This document shows positions 41,501 to 56,500 of a stretch of 64,000 bases of DNA, piece by piece (positions within the stretch are counted from its first letter, which is position 1; each line of letters opens with the position of its first letter). This DNA is from Incurvaria masculella. Its lineage: Eukaryota > Arthropoda > Insecta > Lepidoptera > Incurvariidae. The position numbers were made by a program, and so were the translations under genes. The stretch is taken from NCBI GenBank assembly GCA_946894095.1, contig OX335644.1, positions 22,859,595 through 22,923,594 on the forward strand, read 5' to 3'. The notes beneath the pieces were generated by a model that was not told where the DNA came from, ran no database searches, and worked only from the letters and a program-made list of their open reading frames with translations.

Positions 41501-44500
41501 AAAAGAAAGGGATATCTGAGGGACATTTCAACGCTGTGCGTGACGCCAATTGTGACGCTTGGTTAAGGCGGCCCATCCCGCTCATCTCCCCATACAAAAG
41601 GGGAAAGAAGATCACGCCCATATTTCTTGTCAGAGATCCAAAATGTTTATCAAAATAGCTTTATTTGATCGAACTAGATGTCTGATGACCATTGGCATTG
41701 TAAAATTGTGTTTGGTTTCGAAGTTATAAGGTCTGAAAGTTCGCATTTTTCGCGCGTTTTTTACAATAACTTTGGAGGTGGATTACGCAATGATAAAGTA
41801 AGAACATCTGAAAAAAATTAGTCATCAGACATAGCTTATTTAATCAAGATTTATAATCTATTCGGTTTTTGTTCGATTTTTTAATACAGCGGTCGTGGTT
41901 TACTTTTAGCTATAAGTCGTTTTGAGATTAAAATTTTCGTAAATCTTACCAAATCATACACTATGCACATTGTCTTTTTTGTGGACATATTGCATCTTCC
42001 TCATCACGGAGCCTGTCTTATTCTTTGAAACAGAGAAGTTCCCAGAGCGCAACAGCACGGTTTTGTACCGTGCCCGCGAATGAGTTGGGCCCGCCGGGTT
42101 GGGCCACCTTAAGGCGCTAGGACTAGCCAACTACTCGCGCCAAATGCACTTTTTAACAAATGTAATAATATGTAGTGAAACGCTTCAGCAAATCCAAATA
42201 GAACTCCAGACTGATAATGGATTGTTAATATTTTTTTATTCCATCATTTATTTAAATAATAATAAAAATAAAAAAGTTGATTTTTCTCATTAGAAATCTG
42301 AAAGTAATTCGATTTCTAGATATAAGCAAAAACAGCATATATGCATAAACAAAAAAATCCATTTGCTTTTAGATTTCTACATTTAGTCAAAAAAGTTCGG
42401 AAATGGACACCGTTTCCGCAATGTATTTTGTATAGAAAAAGGAAACATACATTAACGAAAATAATTCGATTCCTAGACAAGGAATTATATATTGTAAGAA
42501 TGACACTTATAATCGTCAGACTTAGTTAGTTAACTTGGGGTGCCTCGTCTAACTTTGCGATTTGGCCAGTACCAGGCCCTTAAGTGAATGACATGCGGAT
42601 ATCAGTCGGTGAGCGGGGCCGGGTCCTCGACCATACGTCACAAGATGGTTAAGACTAATTCTGTCTAACCAAATTAAAACTAGATAAATTAAATTAATGC
42701 ACCATGTATCCTGTCCGAGAGTTTTACTAAAAACTTCTAGAAAATTAAGTGAGAGCATAAAGACGAGTGAGTGAATGGTTAAGACAAAAAACAAATTATT
42801 TATAAATATTAAGACTTAGAAACAGAAACATTTTCACGTATAATACGAATCTGTTAAAATTAAGATAGCATTATAATATGGTAAACTGATGTGAAAAAAA
42901 AATGAGAAAAAAAGGAAAAAATAATAATAAGGTGAATAAGGAGAAAAAATGCTAAAAATTAAATAAAAAGGGCTAAAAAAAAGAGATAAATAATAACAAA
43001 AAAAACATTTATTGGAGAATGTATTGCGTTTATATATATCAAATCTGTATTATGTAACTGTATATATGTATATGTACGAGTATAACTGTGTGTTTAATAT
43101 TGTAAATTGTTTTCGGGACTCACCATGCTTACCTTTTTGTATAATATTGTTTAATGTAATTCTTTAGTTACAGTAAAAGTCATGTAAGTGTAACTGCACA
43201 AAACATATCAAATGATAATACAAGTATCTACTCCCAGATAAGGTTCGTTACCCAGGGAGAAAAATGACTACAACCTCAAAACCTGTAAGGTTGAGAGAGG
43301 CCTAAGCCCTGCAGTGGGTGGCACTAGAGCGATATAAGATAACCTTAGGTCAAATAGTAATGTGTGTGCTAGAAAGGCTTAAATAAAAATAATAATAAAT
43401 AATAGTATTATGAATGATAAATATATACAAACAGAAGCAACAACCAATGATCTAGGAAGAGCATAAACACAAAAATATTAAAGTAGGTAAAGAAATAGAG
43501 TTGGTTCCTAATTGGTCCCCCTACTACGATCGACGACACTGAGAAGTGTTACACGCACTGACTCTAATGCCGGCAAAAAAAACAAGGTTCGGTACGATAC
43601 CCAGTGGAGATGATGTCTGGAGCACGTGGTTGGGCGGCGAATGGCGCCTGCCCCCGCGCAGCGAAGCTCGAGCAGCTCGGTGTCTCCTCAGCGGTTGGCG
43701 GAGCCCACTCCAAGGAGCACGGGGTGGGCGCCGAAGAGACGGAGGGTGCGGTTGTGCTCCACCGAGCCAGCCCGAAAGCGGCGACGGCGAGACACCGGGA
43801 CGCGACTGGCGTAACTCGCGTCGGTCGGCGATCTGTTGCAGGCGAACAGCAAGATGGCTGCCGTCAATGGCTCTGTAGGATCGCCTGACGTTCGCTAGGC
43901 GCGCGCGCATGAGGGAGACAGCATCCTTGAATTGCCGAGTGGTAGAAAGAGACGGTACTAATGTTCGTGGTTTAGTTTGTTCTTTTATTTCTAGAAGAAT
44001 TTTGACCGTTGGTTACTTGAAACGTGTATTTTTTCATTATGTATTATGTCCATTGAGAGTATTCATAGGCACTGACATCGTTCTGAAGGCTACCGTAAGT
44101 GTATTTCAAGAAATATATGACATACAGATATTGATATTGCCTAAAAATGAAAATAATAAAGTAACGTATGTTACAAGGTAACTGGAGATAGTGAAAACAG
44201 GGGTTAATGTATTTGGACTACCAGAAGTTGAATAAATAAATGAATATGTGCAACATTTTTTTTTATTTGGAGGATGACGGCTACTCGCCGTTAAACTTCT
44301 CGTGTTCGCTCCATGAGTACAAATCCAGGGCAGGGACACATTGTCTTAATGAAGGGGTATGCTTGCAGACCGCGTGTGCGCGGACCCGTCCAAGTTCGTG
44401 GCGTGTCAGGGCGTGCAGCTCGCCGGCAGCCGCGTCACCTGCGTCTCCGTCGAGACCAAGTATGTTCCCGTGAAATATAATAGAATTTTGATTTTGATAA

Positions 44501-47500
44501 TTGAGTGTAATTTTTTTGTTCGAGTAAAAATTAAAACTAAAGCGTTCGGTGAAATCCAAATGAGATAAATAAGATTTTGTTTTAAGGTGAACATTTATTC
44601 AATTTTGCTATGCAAAGAAAGACCTATGCAGCTCAGAGAACCACTAGTATTTTAATTTTTAAAAGAAACATGAAATCTGAATATCATCAAGAATTATTTT
44701 ATTCTTATTTTCTCAATGTTCAATATAATAGAAAACATAGTGTTTATTTATTTTTGAAGTGAAAACTTCTTTAGCGGCGCTGAGCACTTTTTGTTGGATG
44801 GGTAAAAACTTCCAAACTCGCGTCAGGGTCACGTGATGCTGATCGAAAAAGCGTAAGATTGAAGTGAAAACTTCTTTAGCGGCGCTGAACACTTTTTGTT
44901 GGATGGGTAAAAACTTCCAAACTCGCGTCAGGGTCACGTGATGCTGATCGAAAAAGCGTAAGATTGAAGTGAAAACTTCTTTAGCGGCGCTGAGCAAACG
45001 ATAGTGAAAAAGTCGTCGAAATTATGGATGAAAGTTGATTTTTCTAAGAGATAAAAATTAATGTAATATATAAATAAATAACGATATAATATTATGAATA
45101 ATAACATGTAAATTGTCATATTTGTGTACGATAGCGCAATAAATAAACATTGTATTCTACCTCATAAATGATAGTATTTTTGTACTTATAATTAAACACA
45201 ACGTTAATACTAAAGTTTTCACTTCTGCCGGCACCCCCGGAGTGCTACCGGTGTTTTTTTTATTGCAGAATTACATAACTTCGGTAATCAAAACTTTGTG
45301 AAATTAAGTGAGTGCCACATACTAGGAACCCGACAGTGACGTTGTCAGGCACGGCCGTGGAAAGAAATGAATGAAATAAAAAAAAAATGTTTGAATTCCC
45401 TCGAATATTTTCACACAATTTACGACGGTTACGCCCAAAATCGTTTATGACATACCATCTGCAATCGAACTGGGTTTATTAGGCATTATTTTCTAATTGG
45501 TGCATAATTTATCGAATTCCCTCTCATATTTCCTGACATCTTACGCCAGGCCTTTAAAATACGATAAAGAGTAATGTTTCACGCAGTATCGACTGCGCAA
45601 TCAAGATGGCCGCCGGCCAGGCTGACTTCGGGGTGTTCAGCGAGGAGGAGGTGCTGCTCCTGGCGCAGCAGCAGCCCGACCAGCACCACGTGCTCGCCAG
45701 CGTGCGCCACCAGGACAAGCTCAACGGTGAGTACCGCCATCTTGAAGATCATGCTGCCTGACTAAATATACAAATAAAAACAGACCTTAACGCATTGGTT
45801 TAAGATTTGTATTCGAAGTAATGTGGTCGACCAGCCTACAGAGGTTCATGGTGGTCCCTGTGTCCCTTTCTAACAATTGCCAGTGTGAAAAAGTATTTGA
45901 ACGCAAACAAAATATAGAAATAGTATATATTTTGTTAGATTGCTTACCGGTTTATTTTATGAATTATTGAAATAAACATTTTACTATTTATGTTTACGAT
46001 CATGTTAGCTATCGCAACATATCGTTATCATAACAGCCATTCGGAATATGAATTTTATAATAAAGTCTGCTTAAACTGTTAAGAAGGAACTTGATAACAT
46101 TTAACTAAAATATAGTTATTTTTAGTGTGTATTCAGGACTTCTATAAACGTTTTATAATTATTAATTTGTCAGAGGTCGAGAAATGACAGATTTTAGTAA
46201 TGCAAGCAAGGTGGAGCATTCATTTAGGAAATTACGGTCAATACACAATTTAGGGAGTCAAGATAGTTAGCGAACAACAGCTTGGCTGGGCCCTAATCCA
46301 TTACTGCTAATTCTAATTGCCTGAATCTAAAGTAGTAGTGTCCGTCCACAACATGCATACACGGCGTTAGATAAACACAAGGTTTCGTCTGGCAGGGCTT
46401 CTTCGAAGTACGATGAGGTGGATTTAAGAGGCAAAGAAGCAAGCTAGAAACCAATGGAATTACATATATGGAACCCTCATGACGCTTAAGCCAGAATCTG
46501 ACTTGTTCGATTCGTTGGTGGTTTCCATCTATTCGTTAAAAATAGTGCTTTCACCATAGTGTTAGAATGTAAGCACAGCGCGCTATGCTAGGTCTATGGC
46601 TGAGATAAATAGTCATAACAGAAACTAAGACTAATTGAAAGTACTACTTTGTAACGTCACTTTGCATTACTTTGAGATTTCGTCCATACAAAATGTGTCA
46701 AATGACGTCACAAAGTACTACTTTTCGTTAGTCTTAGTTTTGGTTACGACTATTTATCTCAGCCTATGGCTCTCACACACATTCCTCGTAAACCGAAAAA
46801 ATGGCGCTACTCAACAGCTGTTCCAATTATCTTTGATGAAAAATATTGATGCCAGCTGTGAATATATAGGCCTCTGAAATACCCTTACGGAGGGAACGGG
46901 GTCAGTCATTCCGGTAGCTACACCTGGTTTATACTTAAATGATGTTTACAAAGAACTCTGTATTCTCAACCAAATATCGCAGCTTTATCTTGAGAGCAAA
47001 TTGTTGATTTATGAGACAATTATCAAACCGATTTACATATGGTATAAAATTGTGGGGTACTGCTTCAAACTGAAATGTAAACATTTAGCAAAGATTCCAA
47101 TCAAAAATTGTACGCAATTACGATGCTCCTTGGTACATGACTAATATAAAACTACACCGTGACCTTCGCATTCCAATGGTGAAGGAAGAGATAACCAATA
47201 CAGTCAAAAGATATAATCGTAGACGGTCCAATCACTCCAACATTCTGGCTTGCCACCCAATAAACAAACTGGAGACTGAACAGAGTCCCAGAACACGGAT
47301 TTTACAACTTTCACGATGTTGTTTCCCAGACACGTATGCGTTCGAGACGGTGGCGGTGGTGCGGAACACCCACACCAACGGGCTGGCGGGGCTGCAAGGT
47401 GGCGGTTTCTGTCACCCCGGCTACAACGTGCGCGAGCACCGCTGGTCGCCGCGCGTGCTCAAGTACTTCGAGGACACGGTACGTACGTGAGGCGAGACAG

Positions 47501-50500
47501 GGTGCGGCATGGATCTCACATGTAACCTTTATTTTATACAATTCTTTTAAAAAAAAAACGCTTAAAACTGTTCCAATATACTTGATAATTGGTGTATCTA
47601 ATTTCAGACAACAAACTTTTTTTTTAAATCGCATACGTCCGACACATACTAAGTACGAATGTGCGGTCTCAGGTGGCGCAGACGAACCGCGACTGCGACC
47701 CGGAGGCGAAGAGCCCGGCGGGCTCCCAGGCGGCGGCGCTCAACAAGTTCTTCCGCCGCGCCTGCCGACCCGGCGCCTGGTCCCAGGACACCGTCGTCGA
47801 CACCTACCTGAGTGAGTTATGGAGCGATTCGAATAATTTGTTTGATGAAATGTCTTCAATGCATGTTAATTCGGGTGGCACTGTATTCGACTCGGCAGGA
47901 TTCGAGAGAGTACCCTAGTGTTGAACTTTTCTCACTCAATTTAAATCATTCAATTCTAATTAAATTAGATTAGTGCTTTTATGGCTCGAATTAATGAATC
48001 TTCTATTTCAATCATCAAACGTCACAATAGGACTGAAAGGAAGATTGAAATAATTATTTCTTGCCAGCCGAAAAACGAGTGCTGATATTCCTATGAAATT
48101 GTTCCATTTATAATGAAATTTATAACGATTGTGATTAATTCGATTATTGGAATCATTCAAATCAGCCTAACGCGAGTGATCTGTGCGTGGGACGTTAACA
48201 AGTTGGGCCTATCTCCAGAAATGTGTCCTACTTCTTCGTCGCGAATTTCTAAGACGCTGCGAGGCTCCCCGCGCGACTCGCCACCCAATACACAAAGTGG
48301 CGACTGAGTCACAGGGCTTTGAAGGTGTCTAAGAAATTGGCAACGAAGAAGTGTTTCACTTTTGTGGAGGTTGGCTAGTATTTTTAACCAATAACGCCAG
48401 AAAGAAGACAAGAAAATAGATCGAGTCGTAATGGGAGTAATGTCTGCTCTATATAAACGGCCTCGATTGATTTTGTTCCATTTACTCTTATCGAAATACT
48501 TCGACCGTTATCTCAAAATAATCTTGCAGACAGAATTTAATGTAGGTAGAAGCCTAGGATGATACATCGGGTCTGAAGTTACTAACTGAAGGTTACTGAT
48601 GTTGATTTAAGTAATTCATTTGTTATAACATGGTTCCGTTAGAATATTACTTTAAAATATTGAACTGAAAAATATGGTGCAAACCTACACGGTGCAATAT
48701 AAAAAATTGCACAATCATACTTAAACTCGCTCAAACTTTTGTTCAATCATTGCCTAGTCTACAATAATATTCCAAAACTACCCCCCCTTCAATAGTATTA
48801 TGCAATCATCATGATTGCGCAATATTATTGTAGGTGTATCCTTCCACTCATCTTAATTATGTGGTTGTCCAAAGATCATCATATTGACATTTTAATTACA
48901 GAAAATAAATATCCAGACCTGTGTCAGCTCTGCAGCGCGGGCAACTGCACCCAAGGGTTTGTATTCGACTGTATATTTATTACTTGTATTTCCGCAAAAA
49001 AGTTTATAATTTAACAAAACATTTTAGACAAGAAACCACCGGTTTTAAAATTAAATCTCGACCGATCGACAAACCGCTTCTTTTGAGGCTTAATATTATT
49101 AACGTAAGATTTATATACCATACATTTGTCAGTGTTTAATGACAACTTTATGATTGATGATGATGAATATCTTGAAGATATTAAATAAATAAATATATTA
49201 AAGAGATTAATGAAATCTTTAAGTACTATTCATTTATAAAAAATAAAATTTTATTTTTACAGTGAAAATGTAATGTTTTTTTAATCTATATCCATTTACA
49301 ATTATTAATGGAATTGAACCAAAACCAATCTTATGAGGCATTTCAGTTTCTTGATGATAATGCATTTTGTGTGTGCAGCTACTCAAACACAGCGACTGGG
49401 ACGACAGCCAACAGCCATCAGCTGGCGATAGATTGTGTGACGAGAGAGGCCGGCAATGTCACATACACCGCTTGGCACCACGTTCGCACCTATTTCCAGG
49501 TATGCAAAATGTTTAAAGCGAAAGGGGGATTCGAAGAAAAACATATTGTTACGGGTTTAGTTAAGAGGCGAAACTGAAGGTTAACAATTGCCCCTTTATT
49601 CAAAATGTTTACAAACAATCTTGCAAACGCATGTCATCATAAGTATAGCTCGATTATTAAAAGTTGAGGTCACACACACATCTACCCACGATGTTGGGTT
49701 GGGCATATGCCACGGACTAAGGAACTACTAAAGGGCTAAGGAACGAATGTGATATGAATGTGGCGACGCCCTCGCCCATCGGTCGTAGATCTACAAATAC
49801 ACGGCAAAAGGCTGTGTTTGCAGTTAATATTAATTAATTCTATATTATATTTTTAATACAATAACGATGTTCCCAGAACAATCCGTTCTGGACAAATCTC
49901 CATTCGGTGCTCTGCGAGGACGGAACCCTGCGGCCCCTGACTCCCGAGCTACTCCTGAGCAGCACCGCGCCGTGCTCGTGGGTGCGCCAGCCCTGGCCAG
50001 CAGTCCTCGCCTCCAGGTTGATACACCGCTTGATTTTAATATTCAATTAAAACATATATGGGTATCCACTTCAAATGCAATGTATGCAGTTAATTTGTAT
50101 CGTTAATGTCCTATACCCATCGACATACCTATACCATATTGATCTATGGTTAATATTCGTTATTTATTATTATAATATATATTTTTTTATATCAGATATC
50201 ATCTCAAATGTTAATGCACAGTTTTATGTAAATTATAGACAGCCTCAAAATTTTCATCGACTTTCCAAATATATGATTTTAAACACAAAAAAAAACTGTA
50301 ATTGCCAGAGCAATACTTAATTAACAAATATAAGGGTAAAAATATTTAGGTTGCATTCACATTACCTTTTCGAAATATATTCACGTTGCGTATGGTATTA
50401 AAAAGTGTTTTGCTAAATACTTTGCATTTCACAGAATCGGCTGGATATGACAATTCCCCCAGATTCTAAAATTATGCTAATGCATAAAGTGCAATACAAT

Positions 50501-53500
50501 ATTTTCTAACTTTTAGAATAATGGCGTCTCGCTTGGAACGAATTTAGAACGTTTCGAATCCCCTTAAAGAAAACGGTTCCTACCATTAATCCTCCGTCTA
50601 ACTGTTAACCTTTGTTAAGGTTTGTTTGCTTTGCTAACTGTTAAGCAGCTTAGGATACCTTACCACTATTAGTTATTCTGTGACCTTACGCTCTGACGAC
50701 AAAGCCCCGATTGCACGAAGAGACGGCCGAGTTAATCAATGTTCAAACACGTCACTTTTAGTGAACCTGTGGAAACCATATATTGCTCCCACATACAAAT
50801 AGTAGCTATAGCAAACATCTATCAATATATGTAGGTCCATATATGAACATTTTACTTGGTCAAAAATAGGGAATTACCTCTCGAACAACGAAAGGCCTGT
50901 TTTGCTAGCGAGCGTGCTGTTGGTCTGAATGATGTCATGGCTGAAAGGCTACACTGCATTGAGGAGAGAAGTGGAGTTTGTGGCGAATTATGTACATATT
51001 TTAAGATATTATTGATTATGAAATGAATTTTATATCACATTTTATTAATTATTTGGTATACTTGTTTGTTTTGACTGAGGTGTTTTAATATTTCATGAAT
51101 GATATTATTTTGGTTGATTTTGCATGAATGGTATTGAAATTAGTAATGAAACTATTTAAACACTATAAAGGATTACATTTGAGAATAATTGTGAGCACAT
51201 TGATGCGTGTATTTAGGATTGGAAAGTTATAAAATATATATTTCCTATTTGGATCGCTGTATCGATGGTCTTGGCTAATCAGTGTAACCATTTCTTTTAT
51301 AAACAAATGGACGCGGTAGGGACATGGGTCCTGAGTCGGGGGTGGGGGAAGGAATAAAAACTCACGCGCATTCGAATTCAGGACAGTTCAAAGACAGTTC
51401 AAGGAGAGTCGAGGGCAGTTCAGGACGATCGAGGATAGTCGCGCGGTATTTTCGGTCGGCAGTCCAGGACAAGTCGCGCAGTAGATTTTCAGTCTACTTT
51501 TTAAGTTCTCGGGAAGAAATTCGTACCTGTAAGGAGCGATACGACGGTTCGTTTTTCGACTTACAGAAATTTCGCGGGGTGTTAACTCGAAGTCACCAAA
51601 TTCGAATAATTATTAGTGTTTAATTGCTTTGGAGCTTAGAGCTGCCTCGAAGGCGCTTGCTCCATATTTAAATATAGAGACAGTGAGATTTTTATTAAAT
51701 TTGTGATTTTAATTGCAAGAACATTAAATGTAAATTTTGGATTAAGGTTAAAGTGATTTGTGTATAAATCTATTATTTCGGGCGCGTAAAATCTAATAGA
51801 CTATATACTTTTATTGAACGAGTGAACGGGGAAGCAGAGTTCCAGACCCCAGACCAGACAGCAGATTGAACGCGAATCGATAAGTTTTTTTGCACAGTAA
51901 TTACTGAATAATGTATTGCAAAAATCCATCGTGTATCTGTGTAAAATGTTGTATGTCCTTGTTTTCAGAGCCTTTGTTTTCAGAGCCTTTATTTTGTTTC
52001 AGATAATGTGTTGTTTTCTGCAGGTTTACAAATTTATTTCGGTTTATTGATTCTGCCGTTTTGTTAATTTGTGTTTAGATTGCGTCGCGCGTAACGTGCG
52101 TAAAATAAGTCGATGCGCAGTACTATTAGAGTTTAGAAAAATGTTATTTAGAGAAATAAATGTCAATGGAAATTGTTGGCTTTAGATAGGAGATAGATTG
52201 GAGTGGTTGAATATTTTATTTAAATATGTGGATGTATAGTTTTACTGAATTGACAGATAGAGTGTGTTTGAGTGGATTCAATGGGATAGTTTTATTTGAT
52301 ATTTTGTGTGCACTAGTATTTTCAAATAGAATGTTGAGAGAAGTACGAATGATGGGTGTGTTTGATTAGGTTTTTCTTTGCTTTGCAATAGTGGAAATAT
52401 CGTAAATGTAAATGTCGATTCACTTTGCCCTTTTTTATTACCGTAGATATAAAACTTGAAGAAGTTTCTATTATTTTGGGTTAAGGCCGCGTATGAAGCT
52501 AGACAAATTCCCGATTTCCCCCCCACCGCTCCGCTAGACGCCGTAGCAGCAGTGGCGCCGTGAATCTTAGGACAAAACTGAAATGAGATATTGTTAGAGC
52601 GACACCTATACGCCGTCGCTGGAACTTCGTGAAAGTTGTATCGATCCCGCGGCAAGTCGTCAATGAACATACGACCAATCACAAGGCTCGAGATCACCCG
52701 CCATATTATTCACATTGCTGCTAGAAAACAGCCACCATTTCGTCCGATCTCTACTTCATGAAAGGATTTACTATTTTCACATTAATCGTCAGTAGCTGGT
52801 TGGTGTAGCGCGTGAGACGTCTTATCTACAGTTATTGTTCGTTGGGGGGTGTCGGTTCGAATCCTGTAGGTTACAAATTTTTTTTTCTGTTTTTTTACTT
52901 TTTATTGTTAATGGTGTATAGTATATAATTATAGCGTGGGTTAGACTTAATTGATTTACACATATAAAAAAATATTACATAATAATAGGTTTTGGTAAAA
53001 GTTTTTACCTGAGAAACAATTTTAAAAAGTATAAACGTCATTTGATGCAATAAAAAGTAAAATAACACTTTTAAAAAGGATAAAGGTGAGACGATGGAGA
53101 AATAATTTCCATACAACGAGCGCGCAAAAAATGACGCCACGCGACTTGCAACATTATATCGCCGTTCATAGCGCCGTAGCGCAGTGATGAAAACGGAGAA
53201 AAATCTAATTTTTTGTCTCCCAAATTGATAGGTAAATTGATAAACATAAGAATTATTTTTCAATAAACCTGATGGTCGTTACGTCATTCTTCATTAGTAG
53301 TGAGAGCCGAAACAAAGGCCAAATTCCTCCCGCGGCACAAGCAGGTACCTACGTCGCTTATTCCAAGGAATGTGACAAGTAGTGTCGACACTTTTTAGGG
53401 TTCCGTACCCAAAGGGTGAAAACGGAACCCTATTACTAAGCCTCTGCTCTCCGTCCGTCCGTCCGTCCGTCCGTCCATCCGTCTGTCCGTCCGTCTGTCC

Positions 53501-56500
53501 GTCCGTCCGTCCGTCCGTCCGTCCGTCCGTCCGTCCGTCCGTCCGTCCGTCCGTCTGTCACAGGGCTCTATCTCATGAACCGTAATAGGTAGGCAGCTGA
53601 AATTTTCACAGAGTGTGTACTTATTTTGCCGCTATAACAACAAATAGGTAAATTAAAAAAATATATAAAAATTAAAGAGGGGCCCATACAAAAGAAACGT
53701 GATTTTTGGTGTTGATGGTACGGAACCCTTCGTGTGCGAGTCCGACTCGCACTTGGCCCGTTTTTTTAGTTCAATTTGCTCTCCTGTGGTCGCCTGGTAC
53801 GCAGCATCCTCTATTTAGCTGCTATTTGCCGCGGCAGCGAGTGCCGCGTCTTTTGTCGTTTGAACATCTTTTTTTCGACGTTGGCGACGTTGTCGTCGTT
53901 GTTCGTCGTTGTTGATGTCAAAAACGGAACCCTATTACTGCGTGCAATTGTATTCGGTGCGGTGCGTACCTAGTTATGCGCTGCTCGTCGATTGTGCGCG
54001 GCGCGTACAATTGCGTGAGGTCGCGTATGCGCGCTCGTCGATTGTATCTCGTTCACTCGCGTCAGTCGCGCGGTCGCGCCGCGCCGAAGTGTCTTATAAT
54101 ATTTGGACGCTCGTCCGCTCCGCTGTAGCGCCACAGAGCAGCGCTGTGCAACAATCGAATAATGTAGATTTGTATTCGAATGAATCGAATAACGGGAACA
54201 ATCGAATAATTCGATTGTTTTTATTCGCAATCGCCTATCGCTAGTCTACGACCAGTGTTTCCAATGATATAACGAAAACAAATTTTGACATGACAGACAG
54301 GCAGATCAGGTCGGGGCGTTTATATTGAGTGGTCGCTTGATGGGTCTACGATCAGTGTTTCCCATGATATAACAAAAAACAATTTTGACATGACAGACAG
54401 GTAGATTAGGTCGGGGCGTTTATTTTGAGTGGTCGCATGATGGGTCTACGACCAGTGTTTTCCATGATATAACGAAAACAAATTTTGACATGACAGACGG
54501 GTAGATCAGGTCGGGACGTTTAATTTGAGTGGTCGCATGATAGGTCTACGACCAGTGTTTTCCATGATATAACGAAACCAAATTTTGACATGACAGACGG
54601 GTAGATCAGGTCGGGACGTTTAATTTGAGTGGTCGCATCATGGGTCTACAACCAGTGTTTCCCATGATATAACGAAAACAAATTTTGACATGACAGGAAG
54701 TTAAATCAGGTCGGGGCGTTTATTTTGAGTGGTCGCATGATGGGTCTACGACCAGTACTTCCCGTGATAAAACGAAAACCAATTTTGACATGACAGGAAG
54801 TTAAATCAGGTCGGGGCGTTTATTTTGAGTGGTCGCATGATGGGTCTACGACCAGTGCTTCCCGTGATAAAACGAAAACCAATTTTGACATGACAGGAAG
54901 GTAGATCAGGTCGGGGCGTTTATTTTGAGTGTTCGCATGATGGGTCTACGACCAGTGTTGACCATGATATAACGAAAACAAATTTTGACATGACAGACAG
55001 GTAGATCAGGTCCGGGCGTTTATTTTGAGTGGTCGCATGGTGGGTCTACGACCAGTGTTTCCCATGATATAACGAAAACAAATTTTGACATGACAGACGG
55101 GTAGATCAGGTCGGGACGTTTACTTTAAGTGGTCGAATCATGGGTCTACGACCAGTGTTTCCCAAGATATAACGAAAACTAATTTTGACATGACAGACAG
55201 GTAGATCAGGTCGGGGCGTTTATTTTGAGTGGTCGCATGATGGGTCTTCTACCAGTGTTTCCCATGATATAACGAAAACAAATTTTGACATGACAGGAAG
55301 TTAGATCAGGTCGGGGCGTTTATTTTGAGTGGTCGCATGATGGGTCTACGACCAGTGTTTCCCATGATACAACGAAAACAAATTTTGACATGACAGGGAA
55401 GGTAAATCAGGTCGGAGCGTTTATTTTGAGTGGTCGCATGATGGGTCTACGACAAATGTTTCCCCAGATATAGCGAAAACATATTTGGTCATGACATGAC
55501 ATGTACAACACATGAAATTGAACTGAACCGTTCCTCCGAGATTAATATTGGAGTTTCTTTTCGTCATAGAATTTATTTTATTTTATTATATTTTAAATTT
55601 TTATTATTATTTTATTTTAGCTATTTGTTGTTATAGCGGTAAAATAAATACACACTCCGTGAACATTTCAGCTGCCTACCTAAGGCCCTGTGACAGACGG
55701 ACTGACGGACGGACACCGGAGGCTTAGTAATAGGGTTTCGTTTTCACCCTTTGGGTACGGTACCCTAAAAACGAACCAACAAAACAAAACATATTATTTA
55801 TGTGATTTATTCTTTTCACGGAGTTTTCCTTCTGTTCATGTTATTAATTATTCTGTGCCGCCGACAAAAACTACAAAAATCCGCCCGCCGAGCTATCTGC
55901 CAAGGTCATGTGACTTGTCCTGTTGCGACCCGTCCGCACGTTCCATGGGGAGGCGGATATTTGCGGCCGCCCCAATACTCGTAGTGCCCGCTAGGCTTGA
56001 GAAGGAGAATTTAGCATAATTACGTAACGACAGTCATGGCACAATGGTTTTAGTGTCGTATTTTTGCTGCGAAGTTGAGAACCACACAAATCGAAGTTCG
56101 GTTCCTGGAAACATCACTTTTTTTATATTATAACAAATATTTTATTTATTTATGATATTTTTATTTATTTATATCTTGCTAACCGAACGTTACTAACCAG
56201 TGTCAATTATTTCGGCTTTAGACCTCAATAACATTTCATTGAGAATTTTACAGCGCCATCTATGAAGTTCAGCTGATGCTCGTAGGAATTTGGTTCGGAA
56301 CTTTGTTACTGTCGCGATCCCGAAAGCGATCTCCGCGTGCGGAGAGTCGTGCGGAGAGGCGTGCGCCCGCTTCGAAACATCGCAGCGGACTGAGGCTACC
56401 GAAATGGCGATAGATAGTCGCCAAGAGAACGAAAGGGAAAGGGATACTTTACGGTGCTCAGAAATTTTGTCGTAAGTCCAAAATTCATTTTTTTGATGCT

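Larger units (their letters stand above)
44369..50016 (+). other. Transferrin N-lobe exons 2-8, ligand residues
   Basis: Exon 2 starts the mature lobe (YRVCADPSKFVACQGVQL), and exon 3 carries IDCAIKMAAGQADF. Against the classical iron site by position in the fold: the Asp expected in the GVFSEEE segment appears as Ser; the Tyr before TVAVV in exon 4 is replaced in FETVAVV; the anion-binding Thr and Arg of the CHTG loop become Pro and a non-Arg residue in CHPGYNV; the His expected in exon 8 falls at a Pro in QPWPAVL. A Tyr survives at the start of exon 7 (GYSNT). Potential N-glycosylation sites include NVT in exon 7 and NCT in exon 6. The comparison is from memory of vertebrate transferrin. 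Confidence 0.65.

Noticed and set aside
43546..43910. Several overlapping GC-rich ORFs on both strands
   Set aside because: Open frames are expected by chance in this GC-rich island; no motif was recognised.
52278..52697. 139-codon minus-strand ORF in transferrin intron 8
   Set aside because: Low-complexity and repeat-like, with no recognised domain and no splice support.
52797..52876. A tRNA gene
   Set aside because: A- and B-box-like blocks are present but no complete cloverleaf or acceptor stem could be drawn; a SINE relic is more likely.
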